64,000 nucleotides of DNA from Geothermobacter ehrlichii (lineage in GTDB: Bacteria > Desulfobacterota > Desulfuromonadia > Desulfuromonadales > Geothermobacteraceae). Position 1 is the first letter of the stretch, and every line of letters begins with the position of its first letter. The stretch lies in contig NZ_VNIB01000008.1 of NCBI RefSeq assembly GCF_008124615.1, positions 61,375 through 125,374 on the forward strand, read 5' to 3'. This document shows, piece after piece, positions 8,120 to 17,080 of the stretch. The position numbers were made by a program, and so were the translations under genes. Under the pieces are notes generated by a model. It saw only the letters and a program-made list of their open reading frames with translations. It did not search any database and was not told the origin of the DNA.

Positions 8120-10768
8120 TCAGGCCTTTGTTTCGGCCGCCAGCGCCTTGTCGACGATCTCCAGCACGTCGCTTGAATGGCAGCCGGCGCGCAGGTATTC
8201 CAGTTGCTGCCGCATCAGCTCCCGCCGCATCGGCTCCATCCGCCGCCAGCGGTTGAAGGCGCTCACCAGGCGGGCGGCGACCTGGGGATTGAGCCGGTCG
8301 AGTTCCGTCACCCGTTCGGCCACCAGCCGGTAGCCGGCGCCGTCCGGGCGGTGGAAAGCCGCCTGGTTGGCGTGGGCGAAGGTGCCGAACAGGGCGCGGC
8401 AGCGGTTGGGGTTTTTCAGCTTGAAGTCGGGATGGGCCGCCAGGGTCGCCACCCGTTCCAGGGTCGCTTCGCCGGGAGCCGCCGCCTGCAGGGCGAACCA
8501 CTTGTCGACGACCAGGGCCTCGCTCCGGTAGCGGCGGTGAAAGTCGGCCAGCAGGGCGTCGGCCGCCGGGGAAGCGCTGTCGACCAGGGCGCGCAGGGCC
8601 GCCAGCCGGTCGGTCATGTTGTCGGCGGTGTGGTACTGTTCCTCGGCCAAAGTCTGGCATTCCGGTCGCCCGGACAGGAGCAGCCAGGTCAGGCAGAGGT
8701 TGCGCAGGCTGCGGCGGCTGGCCTCTTCAGGGGCGTAGCGGTAAGGGGCCGTGTCGGCCAGTTGCCGGTAGAGGCGGCGCAGATCGTCGGCCAGGGCGCC
8801 GGCGACCCGCCCGAGGTAGAAGCGCCGCGCCCGGTGGATGGCCCCGGGATCGACTTCGTCCACCTGTTCCGCCAAGTAGGTTTCGCCCGGCGGCGTCAGC
8901 AGCTGGGCGCGCAGGGCCGGGGTCGCCCGCTCGTCGAGCAGGGCCTGCCGCAGGGCGGCGACCGGCAGCGGAACGCGCTCCGGGTCGTCGCCGGAGCGGA
9001 AGCGGTCGGTCAGCTGCAGCAGAGTGCGGGTCGCCAGGGTCTGGCCGGCGTCCCAGCGGCAGAAGGGATCGCTGTCGTGGGCCAGCAGAAAGGCGAGATC
9101 CTCGTCCCGGAAGGGGCAGTCGAGGACGACCGGGGCGGAGAAGCCGCGCAGCAGTGAAAGGACCGGTCTTTCCGGCAGGTTGATGAAGACGAAGGTCTGC
9201 TTCTCTTCCCGCAGCTCCAGCACCCGCTCCGTCGCCGGCGCGGCGGTGTCGCCTTCCAGGCGCAGGGGCAGCTCCCGCCCGGCACGGTCGAGCAGGGCCA
9301 GCCGCACCGGCAGGTGGAAGGGCAGCTTCTGCGGTTGGCCGGGCGTCGGCGGACAGCTTTGGCGCAGTTCGAGGATGAAGCGGCCGCTGTCAGCTTCGTA
9401 GCGGCCGTTCGCTGTCAGCCGCGGGGTGCCGGCCTGGCTGTACCAGCGGCCGAACTGCGCCAGGTCGCGCCCGCCGGCTTCGGCCATGCAGGCGAGAAAA
9501 TCGTCGCAGGTGACCGCCTGCCCGTCGTGGCGCGTGAAGTAGAGGTCCATCCCCCGGCGGAAGCCGTCGGTGCCGAGCAGGGTCTGGACCATGCTGATCA
9601 CCTCGGCTCCCTTGTGGTAGACGGTCATGGTGTAGAAGTTGTTGATCTGCCGGTAGCTGTCGGGTTGTACCGGGTGGGCCATGGGGCCGGCGTCCTCGGG
9701 AAACTGGCTGTTGCGCAGCAGGCGCACGTCCTCGATCCGCTTGACGTCGCGATGGACCTGGTCGGCGGAGAACTCCTGGTCGCGAAAGACGGTCAGCCCC
9801 TCCTTCAGCGACAGCTGAAACCAGTCGCGGCAGGTGATGCGGTTGCCGGTCCAGTTGTGGAAGTACTCGTGGGCGATCACCTCCTCGATCGCCTGGTAGT
9901 CGGCGTCGGTGGCGGTGTCGGGGCGGGCCAGCACGTACTTCGAGTTGAAGACGTTGAGCCCCTTGTTCTCCATCGCTCCCATGTTGAAGTCGTCGACCGC
10001 CACCACCATGTAGATGTCGAGGTCGTATTCGCGGCCGAAGCGCTCCTCGTCCCAGCGCATCGCCTTTTTCAGCGCCTGCATGGCGTGACCGACCTTGTCG
10101 CGATGGTGGTGTTCGACGTAAAAGCGCAGGGCCACCTCCCGACCGCTGGCGGTGGTGAAGCTGTCGCCGATTTCCGCCAGGTCGCCGGCGACCAGGGCGA
10201 ACAGGTAGCAGGGCTTGGGAAAGGGATCCTCCCAGGTGACGCCGTGGCGGCCGTCAGCCAGCTCTTCGCGCCTGATCGGGTTGCCGTTGGCCAGCAGCAC
10301 CGGCCACTGCTTCCGGTCGGCGACGATGCGGGTGGTGAAGCGGCTCAGCACGTCGGGCCGGTCGGGGAAGAAGGTGATGTGGCGAAAGCCCTGGGCTTCG
10401 CACTGGGTGCAGAAGGTGCCGTTGGAAAGGTAGAGCCCCTCCAGGGCGGTGTTGGCAGCGGGATCGATGCGGACGGTCGTTTCCAGCACGCACTGCGCGG
10501 GAAGGTCGGGAATGGTCAGTCCTTCGTCGTCGTGCCGGAAGCGGTGCGCCGGCAGTTTCGTGCCGTCGAGGCGGATGGCGACCAGCTCCAGTTGCTTGCC
10601 GTCGAGAAAGAGCGGCTCGCCGGGGCAGTCCGGCCGGCGTCGCAGGTGCAGACGGCCGGTGACCTCGGTCGCCCGCGGGTCGAGATGGAAATCGAGCTCG
10701 ACGCGGTCGACCAGCCAGGGATAGGGGCGATAGTCGCCGCGGTGAAAAATCCGGGTGTCGTCAGCCAT
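8120..10768 (-). CDS. pepN: Aminopeptidase N (M1 zinc metallopeptidase)
   Basis: About 882 residues from ATG 10768, chosen because GAGGGAGC precedes it and the protein then begins like PepN (MADDTRIFHRGDY). The substrate-recognition motif GAMENKGLN and the zinc motif HEYFHNWTGNRIT with downstream KEGLTVFRDQEF are intact. The length and the C-terminal helical domain fit the gamma/delta-proteobacterial PepN class, a cytosolic enzyme that removes N-terminal residues from peptides. It stands alone and is divergent from the ion channel gene. Confidence 0.95.
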   Translation of the reverse strand: MADDTRIFHRGDYRPYPWLVDRVELDFHLDPRATEVTGRLHLRRRPDCPGEPLFLDGKQLELVAIRLDGTKLPAHRFRHDDEGLTIPDLPAQCVLETTVRIDPAANTALEGLYLSNGTFCTQCEAQGFRHITFFPDRPDVLSRFTTRIVADRKQWPVLLANGNPIRREELADGRHGVTWEDPFPKPCYLFALVAGDLAEIGDSFTTASGREVALRFYVEHHHRDKVGHAMQALKKAMRWDEERFGREYDLDIYMVVAVDDFNMGAMENKGLNVFNSKYVLARPDTATDADYQAIEEVIAHEYFHNWTGNRITCRDWFQLSLKEGLTVFRDQEFSADQVHRDVKRIEDVRLLRNSQFPEDAGPMAHPVQPDSYRQINNFYTMTVYHKGAEVISMVQTLLGTDGFRRGMDLYFTRHDGQAVTCDDFLACMAEAGGRDLAQFGRWYSQAGTPRLTANGRYEADSGRFILELRQSCPPTPGQPQKLPFHLPVRLALLDRAGRELPLRLEGDTAAPATERVLELREEKQTFVFINLPERPVLSLLRGFSAPVVLDCPFRDEDLAFLLAHDSDPFCRWDAGQTLATRTLLQLTDRFRSGDDPERVPLPVAALRQALLDERATPALRAQLLTPPGETYLAEQVDEVDPGAIHRARRFYLGRVAGALADDLRRLYRQLADTAPYRYAPEEASRRSLRNLCLTWLLLSGRPECQTLAEEQYHTADNMTDRLAALRALVDSASPAADALLADFHRRYRSEALVVDKWFALQAAAPGEATLERVATLAAHPDFKLKNPNRCRALFGTFAHANQAAFHRPDGAGYRLVAERVTELDRLNPQVAARLVSAFNRWRRMEPMRRELMRQQLEYLRAGCHSSDVLEIVDKALAAETKA

Positions 10769-10899
10769 GCAGCTCCCTCTTTTATTGAATGCGTTTTGCC
10801 GCCAGCATACTGCAGGCGGCGGCGAATGAAAACCGCCTTGACCGGCTGGTCTGCAAGACACCTTACGTTGTGTTATCCTGAACGGCATCAGGAGGAGCC

Positions 10900-11742
10900 A
10901 TGCCGCTGAAGCCGCGTCCGCAACCGCCGCCGAGACCCGATGCCGCGGGCATCCGGCACCGGCTGCACACCATCATTTTCGAGGCTGACACCTTTGCCGG
11001 CCGGCTGTTCGATCTGGCGCTGATCGGATGCATCCTGGCGAGCGTACTGGTGGTGATGCTCGACAGCGTCCCGTCCATGCAGCTGCGCCACGGCCGGCTC
11101 TTTCTCGTCCTGGAATGGGCCTTCACCCTGATGTTCACTCTCGAGTATCTGCTGCGGCTGTTCTGCATCGGGCGACCGCTCAGGTACGCGCTCAGTTTCT
11201 ACGGCGTGGTCGATCTGCTCTCCATCGTCCCCACCTATCTCAGCCTGCTGCTGCCGGGCAGCCAGTATCTGCTCACCATCCGGGTGCTGCGCATCCTGAG
11301 GATCTTCAGGGTCATGAAGCTGGTGCAGTACGTCGGCGAAGCGGAGCACCTGGTGCGGGCCCTGCGGGCCAGTGGAAAGAAGATCACCGTCTTTCTCTTT
11401 GCCATCGGCTCGCTGGTGATCATCTTCGGTTCCCTGATCTATCTCATCGAGGGGGAAAAGGCCGGTTTCGGCAACCTGTTCGAGGCCTGCTACTACGCCA
11501 TCGTCACCCTGTCGACGGTCGGTTACGGCGACCTGACGCCGCAGACCCCGCTGGGCAAGGCCATCTCTGCACTGATCATGATCCTCGGCTACAGCATCAT
11601 CGCCGTGCCGACCGGCATCGTTTCGGTCGAACTGGCCCAGGCGCGCAAGCTGAAGATTTCGACCCAGGTCTGTCCCGACTGCAGCGCCGAGGGGCACGAT
11701 CCTGACGCCGCCTTTTGCAAGTACTGCGGCAGCCGGCTCTGA
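10900..11742 (+). CDS. Voltage-gated-type K+ channel with C-terminal zinc ribbon
   Basis: 280 residues. S1-S4 helices include an arginine-rich S4 (RVLRILRIFRVMKLVQY). The pore loop carries the potassium filter TVGYGD (in LSTVGYGDLTP), followed by an S6 helix (ALIMILGYSIIAVPTGIVSVEL). The C-terminus has two CxxC pairs (CPDC and CKYC about 17 residues apart), forming a probable zinc ribbon in the cytoplasm. Translation starts at ATG behind AGGAGG. The bacterial Kv family explains the membrane part; the ribbon tail is less common and could gate or anchor the channel. Confidence 0.9.
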   Translation: MPLKPRPQPPPRPDAAGIRHRLHTIIFEADTFAGRLFDLALIGCILASVLVVMLDSVPSMQLRHGRLFLVLEWAFTLMFTLEYLLRLFCIGRPLRYALSFYGVVDLLSIVPTYLSLLLPGSQYLLTIRVLRILRIFRVMKLVQYVGEAEHLVRALRASGKKITVFLFAIGSLVIIFGSLIYLIEGEKAGFGNLFEACYYAIVTLSTVGYGDLTPQTPLGKAISALIMILGYSIIAVPTGIVSVELAQARKLKISTQVCPDCSAEGHDPDAAFCKYCGSRL

Positions 11743-11757
11743 TCGCGGCGGCCCGGA

Positions 11758-11775
11758 GTGTCGGAATCCCGACAC
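11758..11775. promoter_or_regulatory. 7-bp dyad upstream of the sigma-54-type promoter
   Basis: GTGTCGG and CCGACAC form a perfect inverted repeat with a 4-nt spacer. A second dyad (TGTTGAA/TTCAACA) lies at 11791-11805. They sit about 70 and 40 bp before the promoter at 11816. They could be activator sites; the first could instead be a short terminator hairpin for the channel gene. Confidence 0.35.
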
Positions 11776-11815
11776 CCCCGGTTTGTAACCTGTTGAATTT
11801 CAACAAGCTCGGTTC

Positions 11816-11832
11816 TGGCACGAAACTGGCTT
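11816..11832 (+). promoter_or_regulatory. Sigma-54-type (-24/-12) promoter
   Basis: TGGCACG-N4-TGGCTT matches the consensus TGGCACG-N4-TTGCW with one mismatch. The -24 GG (11817-11818) and -12 GC (11829-11830) have the required spacing of 10. The predicted start near 11842 lies about 9 nt before the closing stem of the RNA candidate. Confidence 0.6.
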
Positions 11833-11841
11833 AGGTTTCAA

Positions 11842-12001
11842 GGCAAACGGGCTCTTCCTCTGCGACGATCCATCAACGCAGACAGATCGAGGCTCCGGAC
11901 TGAATCGTGGTGAGCAGGCCCGCCCAGGCAAGCGGGAAGCCTGAAGCGGTTATCCGGGGTGAAGACCTGAAACACTGGATGGACCACACGGGAAGAGCTC
12001 C
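11842..12001 (+). ncRNA. Candidate structured RNA with 6S-like architecture
   Basis: There is no good reading frame. The sequence folds by hand into one long rod: closing stem 11851-11858 with 11991-11998, inner stem 11869-11874 with 11978-11983, a nearly symmetric bubble of about 17 nt per side (11875-11891 and 11961-11977), stem 11893-11899 with 11953-11959, and an apical hairpin 11915-11923 with 11932-11943. Closing stem, large central bubble and terminal stem is the 6S RNA layout, and the segment around 11909-11949 reads like the apical region of E. coli 6S RNA. A strong terminator follows. The 6S assignment is inference; another sRNA or a leader is possible. Confidence 0.5.
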
Positions 12002-12017
12002 CCTCCTATCTCCTTGA

Positions 12018-12047
12018 CGAAAGCCCCGCCGACCGGCGGGGCTTTCG
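12018..12047. terminator. Strong intrinsic terminator hairpin
   Basis: A perfect 14-bp inverted repeat (12018-12031 with 12034-12047) around AC, with the right arm ending GGGGCTTTCG. It lies 20 nt after the closing stem of the RNA candidate and about 130 bp before phoB, separating the two transcripts. Confidence 0.75.
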
Positions 12048-12176
12048 TGTCTGGGGCGGCAACGGGATAGGCAGAAAGATGTTTCCGGGGTATGATGCCG
12101 AGGGAGCAGGCCCCTGCCGGGTGCCTGCCCTGTCGACAATCTGCGGCTGCCGGCTGCGGTGGTCCGGAGAGGACGG

Positions 12177-12878
12177 ATGGCGAAGGAGCACATTCTGATC
12201 ATCGAGGACGAGGAAGACCTTCTCGCCCTGGTCCATTTCAACCTGTCCCGCGAGGGTTACCGGGTCAGCGCGGCCCAGACCGGGGAGGAAGGGCTGGAGC
12301 TGGCCCGGCAGCGGCCGGACCTGGTGCTGCTCGACCTGATGCTGCCGGGAGTCGACGGTCTCGAGGTCTGCCGCCGGTTGCGGCAGGACGACGCGACGCG
12401 CGAGCTGCCGATCGTCATGATGAGTGCCCGGGGCGAGGAGGCGGACGTTGTCAGGGGGCTGGAACTCGGCGCCGACGACTATGTCACCAAACCCTTCAGC
12501 ATCCGGATTCTGCTGGCCAGGGTGGCGGCCGTGCTGCGCCGGCGTGGTACCGCCGCTCCGCAGGAACAGGAAGTCCTGGTGCACGGCGAGCTGGAGATCC
12601 ATCCCGGCAGAAACGAGGTGCTGGTCGCCGGCCGGCCGGTTTCGCTGACCTACACCGAGTTCCGGGTGCTGCACCTTCTCGCCAGCCGTCCCGGCTGGGT
12701 CTTCACCCGCGGTCAGATCGTCAATGCCGTACGCGGTGAGGACCACGCCGTCACCGACCGGGCCGTCGACGTGCAGATCGTCGGTCTGCGCCGAAAGCTC
12801 GGAGCCTGTGGCGGCCTGATCGAGACGGTGCGCGGCGTCGGCTACCGCTTCCGGGAACCGGGCCAGCCGGCAGGATAG
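12177..12878 (+). CDS. phoB: PhoB-type phosphate response regulator
   Basis: 233 residues. Receiver domain with acidic E10/D11, phosphoacceptor D53 in VLLDLMLPG and Lys in YVTKPF, followed by an OmpR-type winged helix (residues about 135-230: LTYTEFRVLHLLASRPGWVFTRGQI, DRAVDVQIVGLRRKLG, VRGVGYRF). ATG 12177 was chosen because the protein then begins directly with the receiver fold and GGAGAGGA precedes it. It is 10 bp before the PhoR-type kinase. The target is probably the pst operon at 24 kb, which has a Pho-box-like repeat. Confidence 0.88.
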   Translation: MAKEHILIIEDEEDLLALVHFNLSREGYRVSAAQTGEEGLELARQRPDLVLLDLMLPGVDGLEVCRRLRQDDATRELPIVMMSARGEEADVVRGLELGADDYVTKPFSIRILLARVAAVLRRRGTAAPQEQEVLVHGELEIHPGRNEVLVAGRPVSLTYTEFRVLHLLASRPGWVFTRGQIVNAVRGEDHAVTDRAVDVQIVGLRRKLGACGGLIETVRGVGYRFREPGQPAG

Positions 12879-12888
12879 GGACGGATCC

Positions 12889-14682
12889 ATGGCCGCGCGC
12901 AGACTCCTCTGGACGCTTTTTCCCGCCTTTCTGCTGGTCATTCTCCTCTCCCTGGCCGGCGGCACCTGGTATGCCTCCCGGGTGTTGCGCCGGTTCCACC
13001 TCGAACAGACGGCGGCCACCCTGCTGGCCCGGGCGCGGCTGGTCGACTACCAGCTGGCCGGCCGGATCGACCGGATCGAGCGCCTGTGGATCGACCATCT
13101 CTGCAAGGAGCTGGGCCGCCGTTCTGGCAGCCGTGTCACCGTTGTTCTGGCCGACGGTACCGTGCTTGGCGATTCGGACGAAGATCCGGGGCGCATGGAC
13201 AACCACGGCACCCGGCCGGAGATCCTTTCGGCCCTGTCCGGGCGGGTCGGCCGGTCGATGCGTTTCAGTCACACCATCGGCCAGACCATGCTCTATGTCG
13301 CCATTCCCGTCGCCCGGCAGGAGAAGATCGTTGGCGTGGTCCGGGTGGCGGTGCCGATGACGGCGGTGAACGAAACCCTGGCCGGCATGCGCTGGCAGAT
13401 TCTGACCGGCGGTCTTGTCGTCGCCCTGCTGGCGGCCCTGATCAGCCTGCAGGTCGCCCGTCGCCTCAGCCGTCCGCTCGAGGTGATGAAGGCGGCGGCG
13501 CACAGCTTCGCCGACGGCGACCTGAGCCGGCGCATCCCGGGGCAGGGGACGGTGGAGATGCAGACACTGGCCGAGTCGATGAACCGGATGGCGGAACAGC
13601 TCGACGGCCGCATCCGCATGGTCCTGGAGCAGCGCAACGAGATCGAGGCGGTACTCGCCAGCATGGTCGAGGGTGTGCTGGCGGTGGACGCCGAGGAGCG
13701 TCTGCTGCGCATCAACCGCGCCGCCATCGACATGCTGGGCCTGTCCGGCACCGGCTTCGCGGGCCGGCCGCTCGAGGAGGTCATCCGCCGGGTCGATCTG
13801 CAGCGTTTCGTCCGCCGCGCCCTGGAGAGCGAGCGGCCGGTGGAGGCCGATCTGGTCGTGCGCGGCCATGAAGACCGTTACCTGCAGGCGCACGGCACCC
13901 GGCTGGCAGGGGCGGATCGCAAGCGCCAGGGGGCGGTGGTGGTGCTCAACGACGTCACCCGGCTGCGGCGGCTGGAGAGAGTCCGCCGCGATTTCGTCGC
14001 CAATGTCTCGCACGAGCTGAAGACGCCGATCACCGCCATCAAGGGATTCGTCGAGACCCTGGAGAGCGGCGGGGTCGACGACCCGCACGAGGTGCGGCGC
14101 TTTCTCGGCATCATTCACCGCCAGGCCGACCGGCTCAACGCCATCATCGACGATCTGCTGCAGCTGTCGCGCCTGGAGCAGGAGTCGGGGGGGCAGAGGA
14201 TCGAGCTGGCGGCGGTCGCCGTCGCCCCCGTTGTCCGGGCGGCGGTTCAGGATTGCGAAATGCAGGCGCTCCGGGCGAAGGTGAAGGTGCATTGCGAGCT
14301 GGTGGAGAACCTGGTCGCCCGCGTCAATCCGCAGCTACTCGAACAGGCGGTGTCCAACCTGGTCGACAACGCGGTCAAGTACAGCCCGGCCGGAAGCGAG
14401 GTGCGGGTACGGGCCTTCGGCACCGAAGACGGCATTTGCATCGAGGTGGCGGACCGGGGCTGCGGCATCGCCGCCGAACATCTGCCGCGCCTGTTCGAGC
14501 GCTTCTATCGGGTGGACAAGGCGCGCAGCCGCAAGCTGGGCGGCACCGGCCTGGGGCTGGCCATCGTCAAGCATATCGCCCAGGTGCACGGCGGCCGGGT
14601 CGGGGTCGAGAGTGCACCCGGCGAGGGGAGCCGTTTCTGGATCTGGCTGCCCGCGACCGATGCCACCGGCGGTCGCGCCTGA
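12889..14682 (+). CDS. phoR: PhoR-type sensor histidine kinase
   Basis: 597 residues. Two membrane helices (about 6-28 and 168-188) flank a periplasmic region of about 140 residues. HAMP follows (RRLSRPLEVMKAAAHSFADGDLSRR), then a PAS domain (IEAVLASMVEGVLAVDAEERLLRINRAA), HisKA with phospho-accepting His in VSHELKTPITAIKGF, and HATPase with NLVDNAVKYSP, DRGCGI and GGTGLGLAIVKH. Domain order and pairing with PhoB fit the phosphate sensor kinase. The periplasmic domain is longer than in E. coli PhoR, as is common in Gram-positive and delta-type PhoR. Confidence 0.87.
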   Translation: MAARRLLWTLFPAFLLVILLSLAGGTWYASRVLRRFHLEQTAATLLARARLVDYQLAGRIDRIERLWIDHLCKELGRRSGSRVTVVLADGTVLGDSDEDPGRMDNHGTRPEILSALSGRVGRSMRFSHTIGQTMLYVAIPVARQEKIVGVVRVAVPMTAVNETLAGMRWQILTGGLVVALLAALISLQVARRLSRPLEVMKAAAHSFADGDLSRRIPGQGTVEMQTLAESMNRMAEQLDGRIRMVLEQRNEIEAVLASMVEGVLAVDAEERLLRINRAAIDMLGLSGTGFAGRPLEEVIRRVDLQRFVRRALESERPVEADLVVRGHEDRYLQAHGTRLAGADRKRQGAVVVLNDVTRLRRLERVRRDFVANVSHELKTPITAIKGFVETLESGGVDDPHEVRRFLGIIHRQADRLNAIIDDLLQLSRLEQESGGQRIELAAVAVAPVVRAAVQDCEMQALRAKVKVHCELVENLVARVNPQLLEQAVSNLVDNAVKYSPAGSEVRVRAFGTEDGICIEVADRGCGIAAEHLPRLFERFYRVDKARSRKLGGTGLGLAIVKHIAQVHGGRVGVESAPGEGSRFWIWLPATDATGGRA

Positions 14683-14715
14683 ATCGGCCGTCCTTTTCAT
14701 TTCCCCCGGTTCCGC

Positions 14716-14721
14716 TATAAT
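14716..14721 (+). promoter_or_regulatory. -10 element before aroC
   Basis: A perfect TATAAT 31 bp before the aroC start codon. The -35 region (about 14693-14698) is poor. Confidence 0.4.
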
Positions 14722-14751
14722 GGGCTCCACTCCAAAGACGAGGAGCCTTTC

Positions 14752-15834
14752 ATGTCCAGCAGTTTCGGGACCCTCTTTCGGGTCAGCACCTTCGGAGAAT
14801 CCCACGGCATCGGTGTTGGCGCCGTTGTCGACGGCTGTCCCCCCAATCTCGAACTGAGCGAGGCCGACATCCAGCCGCAGCTCGACCGGCGGCGTCCCGG
14901 TCAGTCCGATCTGACCACGCCGCGCCAGGAGGCGGACCGGGTGGCGATCCTCTCCGGGGTGGAAAACGGCCTGACTCTCGGTACGCCCATCGGCCTGCTG
15001 GTGCGCAACAAGGATCAGCGCCCCGGCGATTACGGCGAGATGAGTCAGGTGCCGCGCCCCTCGCACGCCGACTACACCTACCAGGTGAAATACGGCATCC
15101 GCGCATCCAGCGGCGGTGGCCGGTCCAGCGCCCGCGAGACCATCGGCCGGGTGGCGGCCGGGGCGATTGCGGAAAAGGTTCTCCGCCAGTTCTGGGGGGT
15201 GGAGATCGTCGCCTGGGTCAGCAGCATCGGCAGTGTGCGCTGCGGCGAGGTCGACGTCGAAACCCTGGACCGCCGGCAGGTCGACGCCCACATCACCCGC
15301 TGCCCCGACCCGGAGGCGGCCGAGCGTATGGCCGAGACGGTACGCGAGGTGCGCGACGCCGCCGACTCGATCGGCGGGGTGGTCTCCTGCGTCTGTCGCA
15401 ACGTCCCCGCCGGCTGGGGAGAGCCGGTGTTCGACAAGCTCGAGGCGGAGCTGGCCCGGGCGATGCTGTCGCTGCCGGCGACCAAGGGCTTCGAGATCGG
15501 CTCCGGTTTCGCCGGCACCGAACTGCTTGGCTCGCAACACAACGATCCTTTCGTCGCCCGTCAGGGGCGTCTCGGGACGCTCACCAATCACGCCGGCGGA
15601 GTGCTGGGAGGAATCTCCAGCGGCGAACCGCTGCTCTTCCGTGTCGCCTTCAAGCCGGTGGCGACCATCGGCAAGAGCCAGCGGACCGTCGATTTCGCCG
15701 GCAAGTCGGCCACGCTTGAGGCCAAGGGGCGCCACGACCCCTGCGTGGTGCCGCGCGCCGTGCCCATCGTCGAGACCATGGCGGCGCTGGTGCTGGTCGA
15801 TGCCGCCCTGCGCCAGCAGGCGCGGCAGCTGTAG
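14752..15834 (+). CDS. aroC: Chorismate synthase
   Basis: 360 residues with the hallmark motifs [18 protein letters not shown] near the N-terminus, [32 protein letters not shown] and the C-terminal [18 protein letters not shown]. It converts 5-enolpyruvylshikimate-3-phosphate to chorismate, the last shared step of aromatic amino-acid synthesis, using reduced FMN. The length is normal. It lies alone after phoR, with its own -10 element. Confidence 0.97.
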   Translation: MSSSFGTLFRVSTFGESHGIGVGAVVDGCPPNLELSEADIQPQLDRRRPGQSDLTTPRQEADRVAILSGVENGLTLGTPIGLLVRNKDQRPGDYGEMSQVPRPSHADYTYQVKYGIRASSGGGRSSARETIGRVAAGAIAEKVLRQFWGVEIVAWVSSIGSVRCGEVDVETLDRRQVDAHITRCPDPEAAERMAETVREVRDAADSIGGVVSCVCRNVPAGWGEPVFDKLEAELARAMLSLPATKGFEIGSGFAGTELLGSQHNDPFVARQGRLGTLTNHAGGVLGGISSGEPLLFRVAFKPVATIGKSQRTVDFAGKSATLEAKGRHDPCVVPRAVPIVETMAALVLVDAALRQQARQL

Positions 15835-15845
15835 CACGGAGTTCC

Positions 15846-15874
15846 AGGTTTCGGGGTAAACTGATGGGAAACCT
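15846..15874 (+). repeat. Hairpin repeat, family 2, copy A
   Basis: A 7-bp stem (15846-15852 with 15868-15874) encloses a loop beginning GGGGTAAACTGATG. The same loop and an equivalent stem occur at 44803-44833, with one compensatory pair change. It sits just before the SDR start codon. Confidence 0.5.
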
Positions 15875-15892
15875 TTGCCACGGAGGTTTCCC

Positions 15893-16588
15893 ATGGCCGA
15901 GACCATTCTGATCACCGGTGCCAGCCGCGGCATCGGCTACGAGCTGGCGCGCCGGTTTGCCGGGATGGGCTGGCAGGTGCTGGCCTGCTGCCGCAACCTC
16001 GGGCAGGCGGACGAGCTGCAACAGCTGGCGCAAAAATGCCCGCGGGTCGAACCGCAGGATCTGGATGTCACCGACCAGGCCGGCATCGACAGCCTGGCGC
16101 ATCGGCTCGCCGGGCGAGCCATCGACATCCTGTTTCACAATGCCGGCCTGTTCGGATCGCGTGAGCAGCTTTTTGGTGCCACCGATGTTGAGGACTGGCT
16201 CCAGGTCTTTCGGGTCAACGTCATCGCGCCACAGAAGCTGACCGAGGCTTTGGTCGACAACGTTGCCCGATCGAGGCGCCGCATCATCGCCGTCATGGGC
16301 AGCCAGCTCGGCAGCCTGACCGACAATCTCAGCGGCGGCTGGCCCATCTACCGCAGCAGCAAGGCCGCCGTCCACATGGTGGTGCGTACGCTGGCCTGCG
16401 ACCTGAAAGAGCGCGGCGTCGTCGTGGTGGCCTTTCACCCCGGCTGGGTGCGTACCCGTATGGGCGGGCCCGAGGCACCGCTGGAGCCGGCGGAGTCGGC
16501 CGCCGGCCTTGCCCGGCAACTGCTCGCCCTGGAACCCGGGGATACGGGCAGCCTGATTCACCAGGATGGCCGCCGTCTCCCCTGGTAG
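15893..16588 (+). CDS. Short-chain dehydrogenase/reductase
   Basis: 231 residues. Rossmann motif TGASRGIGYELA at the N-terminus, NAG in FHNAGLFG, catalytic Ser in MGSQLGS and YxxxK in YRSSKAAVH. ATG 15893 has GGAGGT at the correct distance. NAD(P)-dependent oxidoreductase of unknown substrate; the layout resembles C-factor/sniffer-type SDRs. Convergent with the 149-residue gene downstream. Confidence 0.85.
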   Translation: MAETILITGASRGIGYELARRFAGMGWQVLACCRNLGQADELQQLAQKCPRVEPQDLDVTDQAGIDSLAHRLAGRAIDILFHNAGLFGSREQLFGATDVEDWLQVFRVNVIAPQKLTEALVDNVARSRRRIIAVMGSQLGSLTDNLSGGWPIYRSSKAAVHMVVRTLACDLKERGVVVVAFHPGWVRTRMGGPEAPLEPAESAAGLARQLLALEPGDTGSLIHQDGRRLPW

Positions 16589-16630
16589 GTTCCAGAGCCG
16601 GATGGCCGGAGCGTACCGGTTCGGGGGGAT

Positions 16631-17080
16631 TCAGTCGTCGACCAGCTGCAGGAAGGCGGGATTGACGTAGATGACCCGGTCGGGCTGCAGGCAGGTGAGA
16701 AAGCGCACCTTCTGGTTGAGAAAGTCCTTGACCCGCCCCCGGCTCTCGGGGAGGTTGACGAAGATGTCGGCCACCAGCGAGCGGCCGTCACCGAGAATGA
16801 AGCGCACCCGATGATGTTCGCCCAGGGTGAGCATGCCCTCTTCCTGCTCGCTGCGCGCCACCGTTACCGAGACCACCCGGTCGAGATTGACCAGCACCAC
16901 CTGTGTCGGGGTGCGCACCGGGATGAAGCACTCCTCGTCGTTGAGCAGTTCCCCCACCCGCTGCCTGCCGCCGTGCCGGGAGCTGACCATCTGCAGAAAC
17001 AGTTCCCCCCTGAGTACTTCGCCGTTGCCCAGATGTAGCGTCGCTGCCATCGCCTCGGTAGCCAGCCGTTGCTCGCTCAT
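16631..17080 (-). CDS. Conserved-looking protein of unknown function, PilT operon
   Basis: 149 residues, no signal peptide or membrane helix. The sequence looks like a beta-rich cytoplasmic protein with repeated short strands (ATLHLGNGEVLRGELF, TQVVLVNLDRVVSVTV, HHRVRFILGDGRSLVADIFV). Its start overlaps the stop of the PilT gene by 4 bp (17077-17080), so it is translationally coupled to PilT. That coupling suggests a role with the retraction ATPase or surface motility, but no family is recognised. Confidence 0.7.
   Translation of the reverse strand: MSEQRLATEAMAATLHLGNGEVLRGELFLQMVSSRHGGRQRVGELLNDEECFIPVRTPTQVVLVNLDRVVSVTVARSEQEEGMLTLGEHHRVRFILGDGRSLVADIFVNLPESRGRVKDFLNQKVRFLTCLQPDRVIYVNPAFLQLVDD

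Noticed and set aside
11842..11865. Cyclic-di-GMP (GEMM) riboswitch suggested by GGCAAAC near the start of the RNA candidate
   Set aside because: The second conserved part (GACGCAAAGC with its helix) is missing and the overall fold is a single rod.
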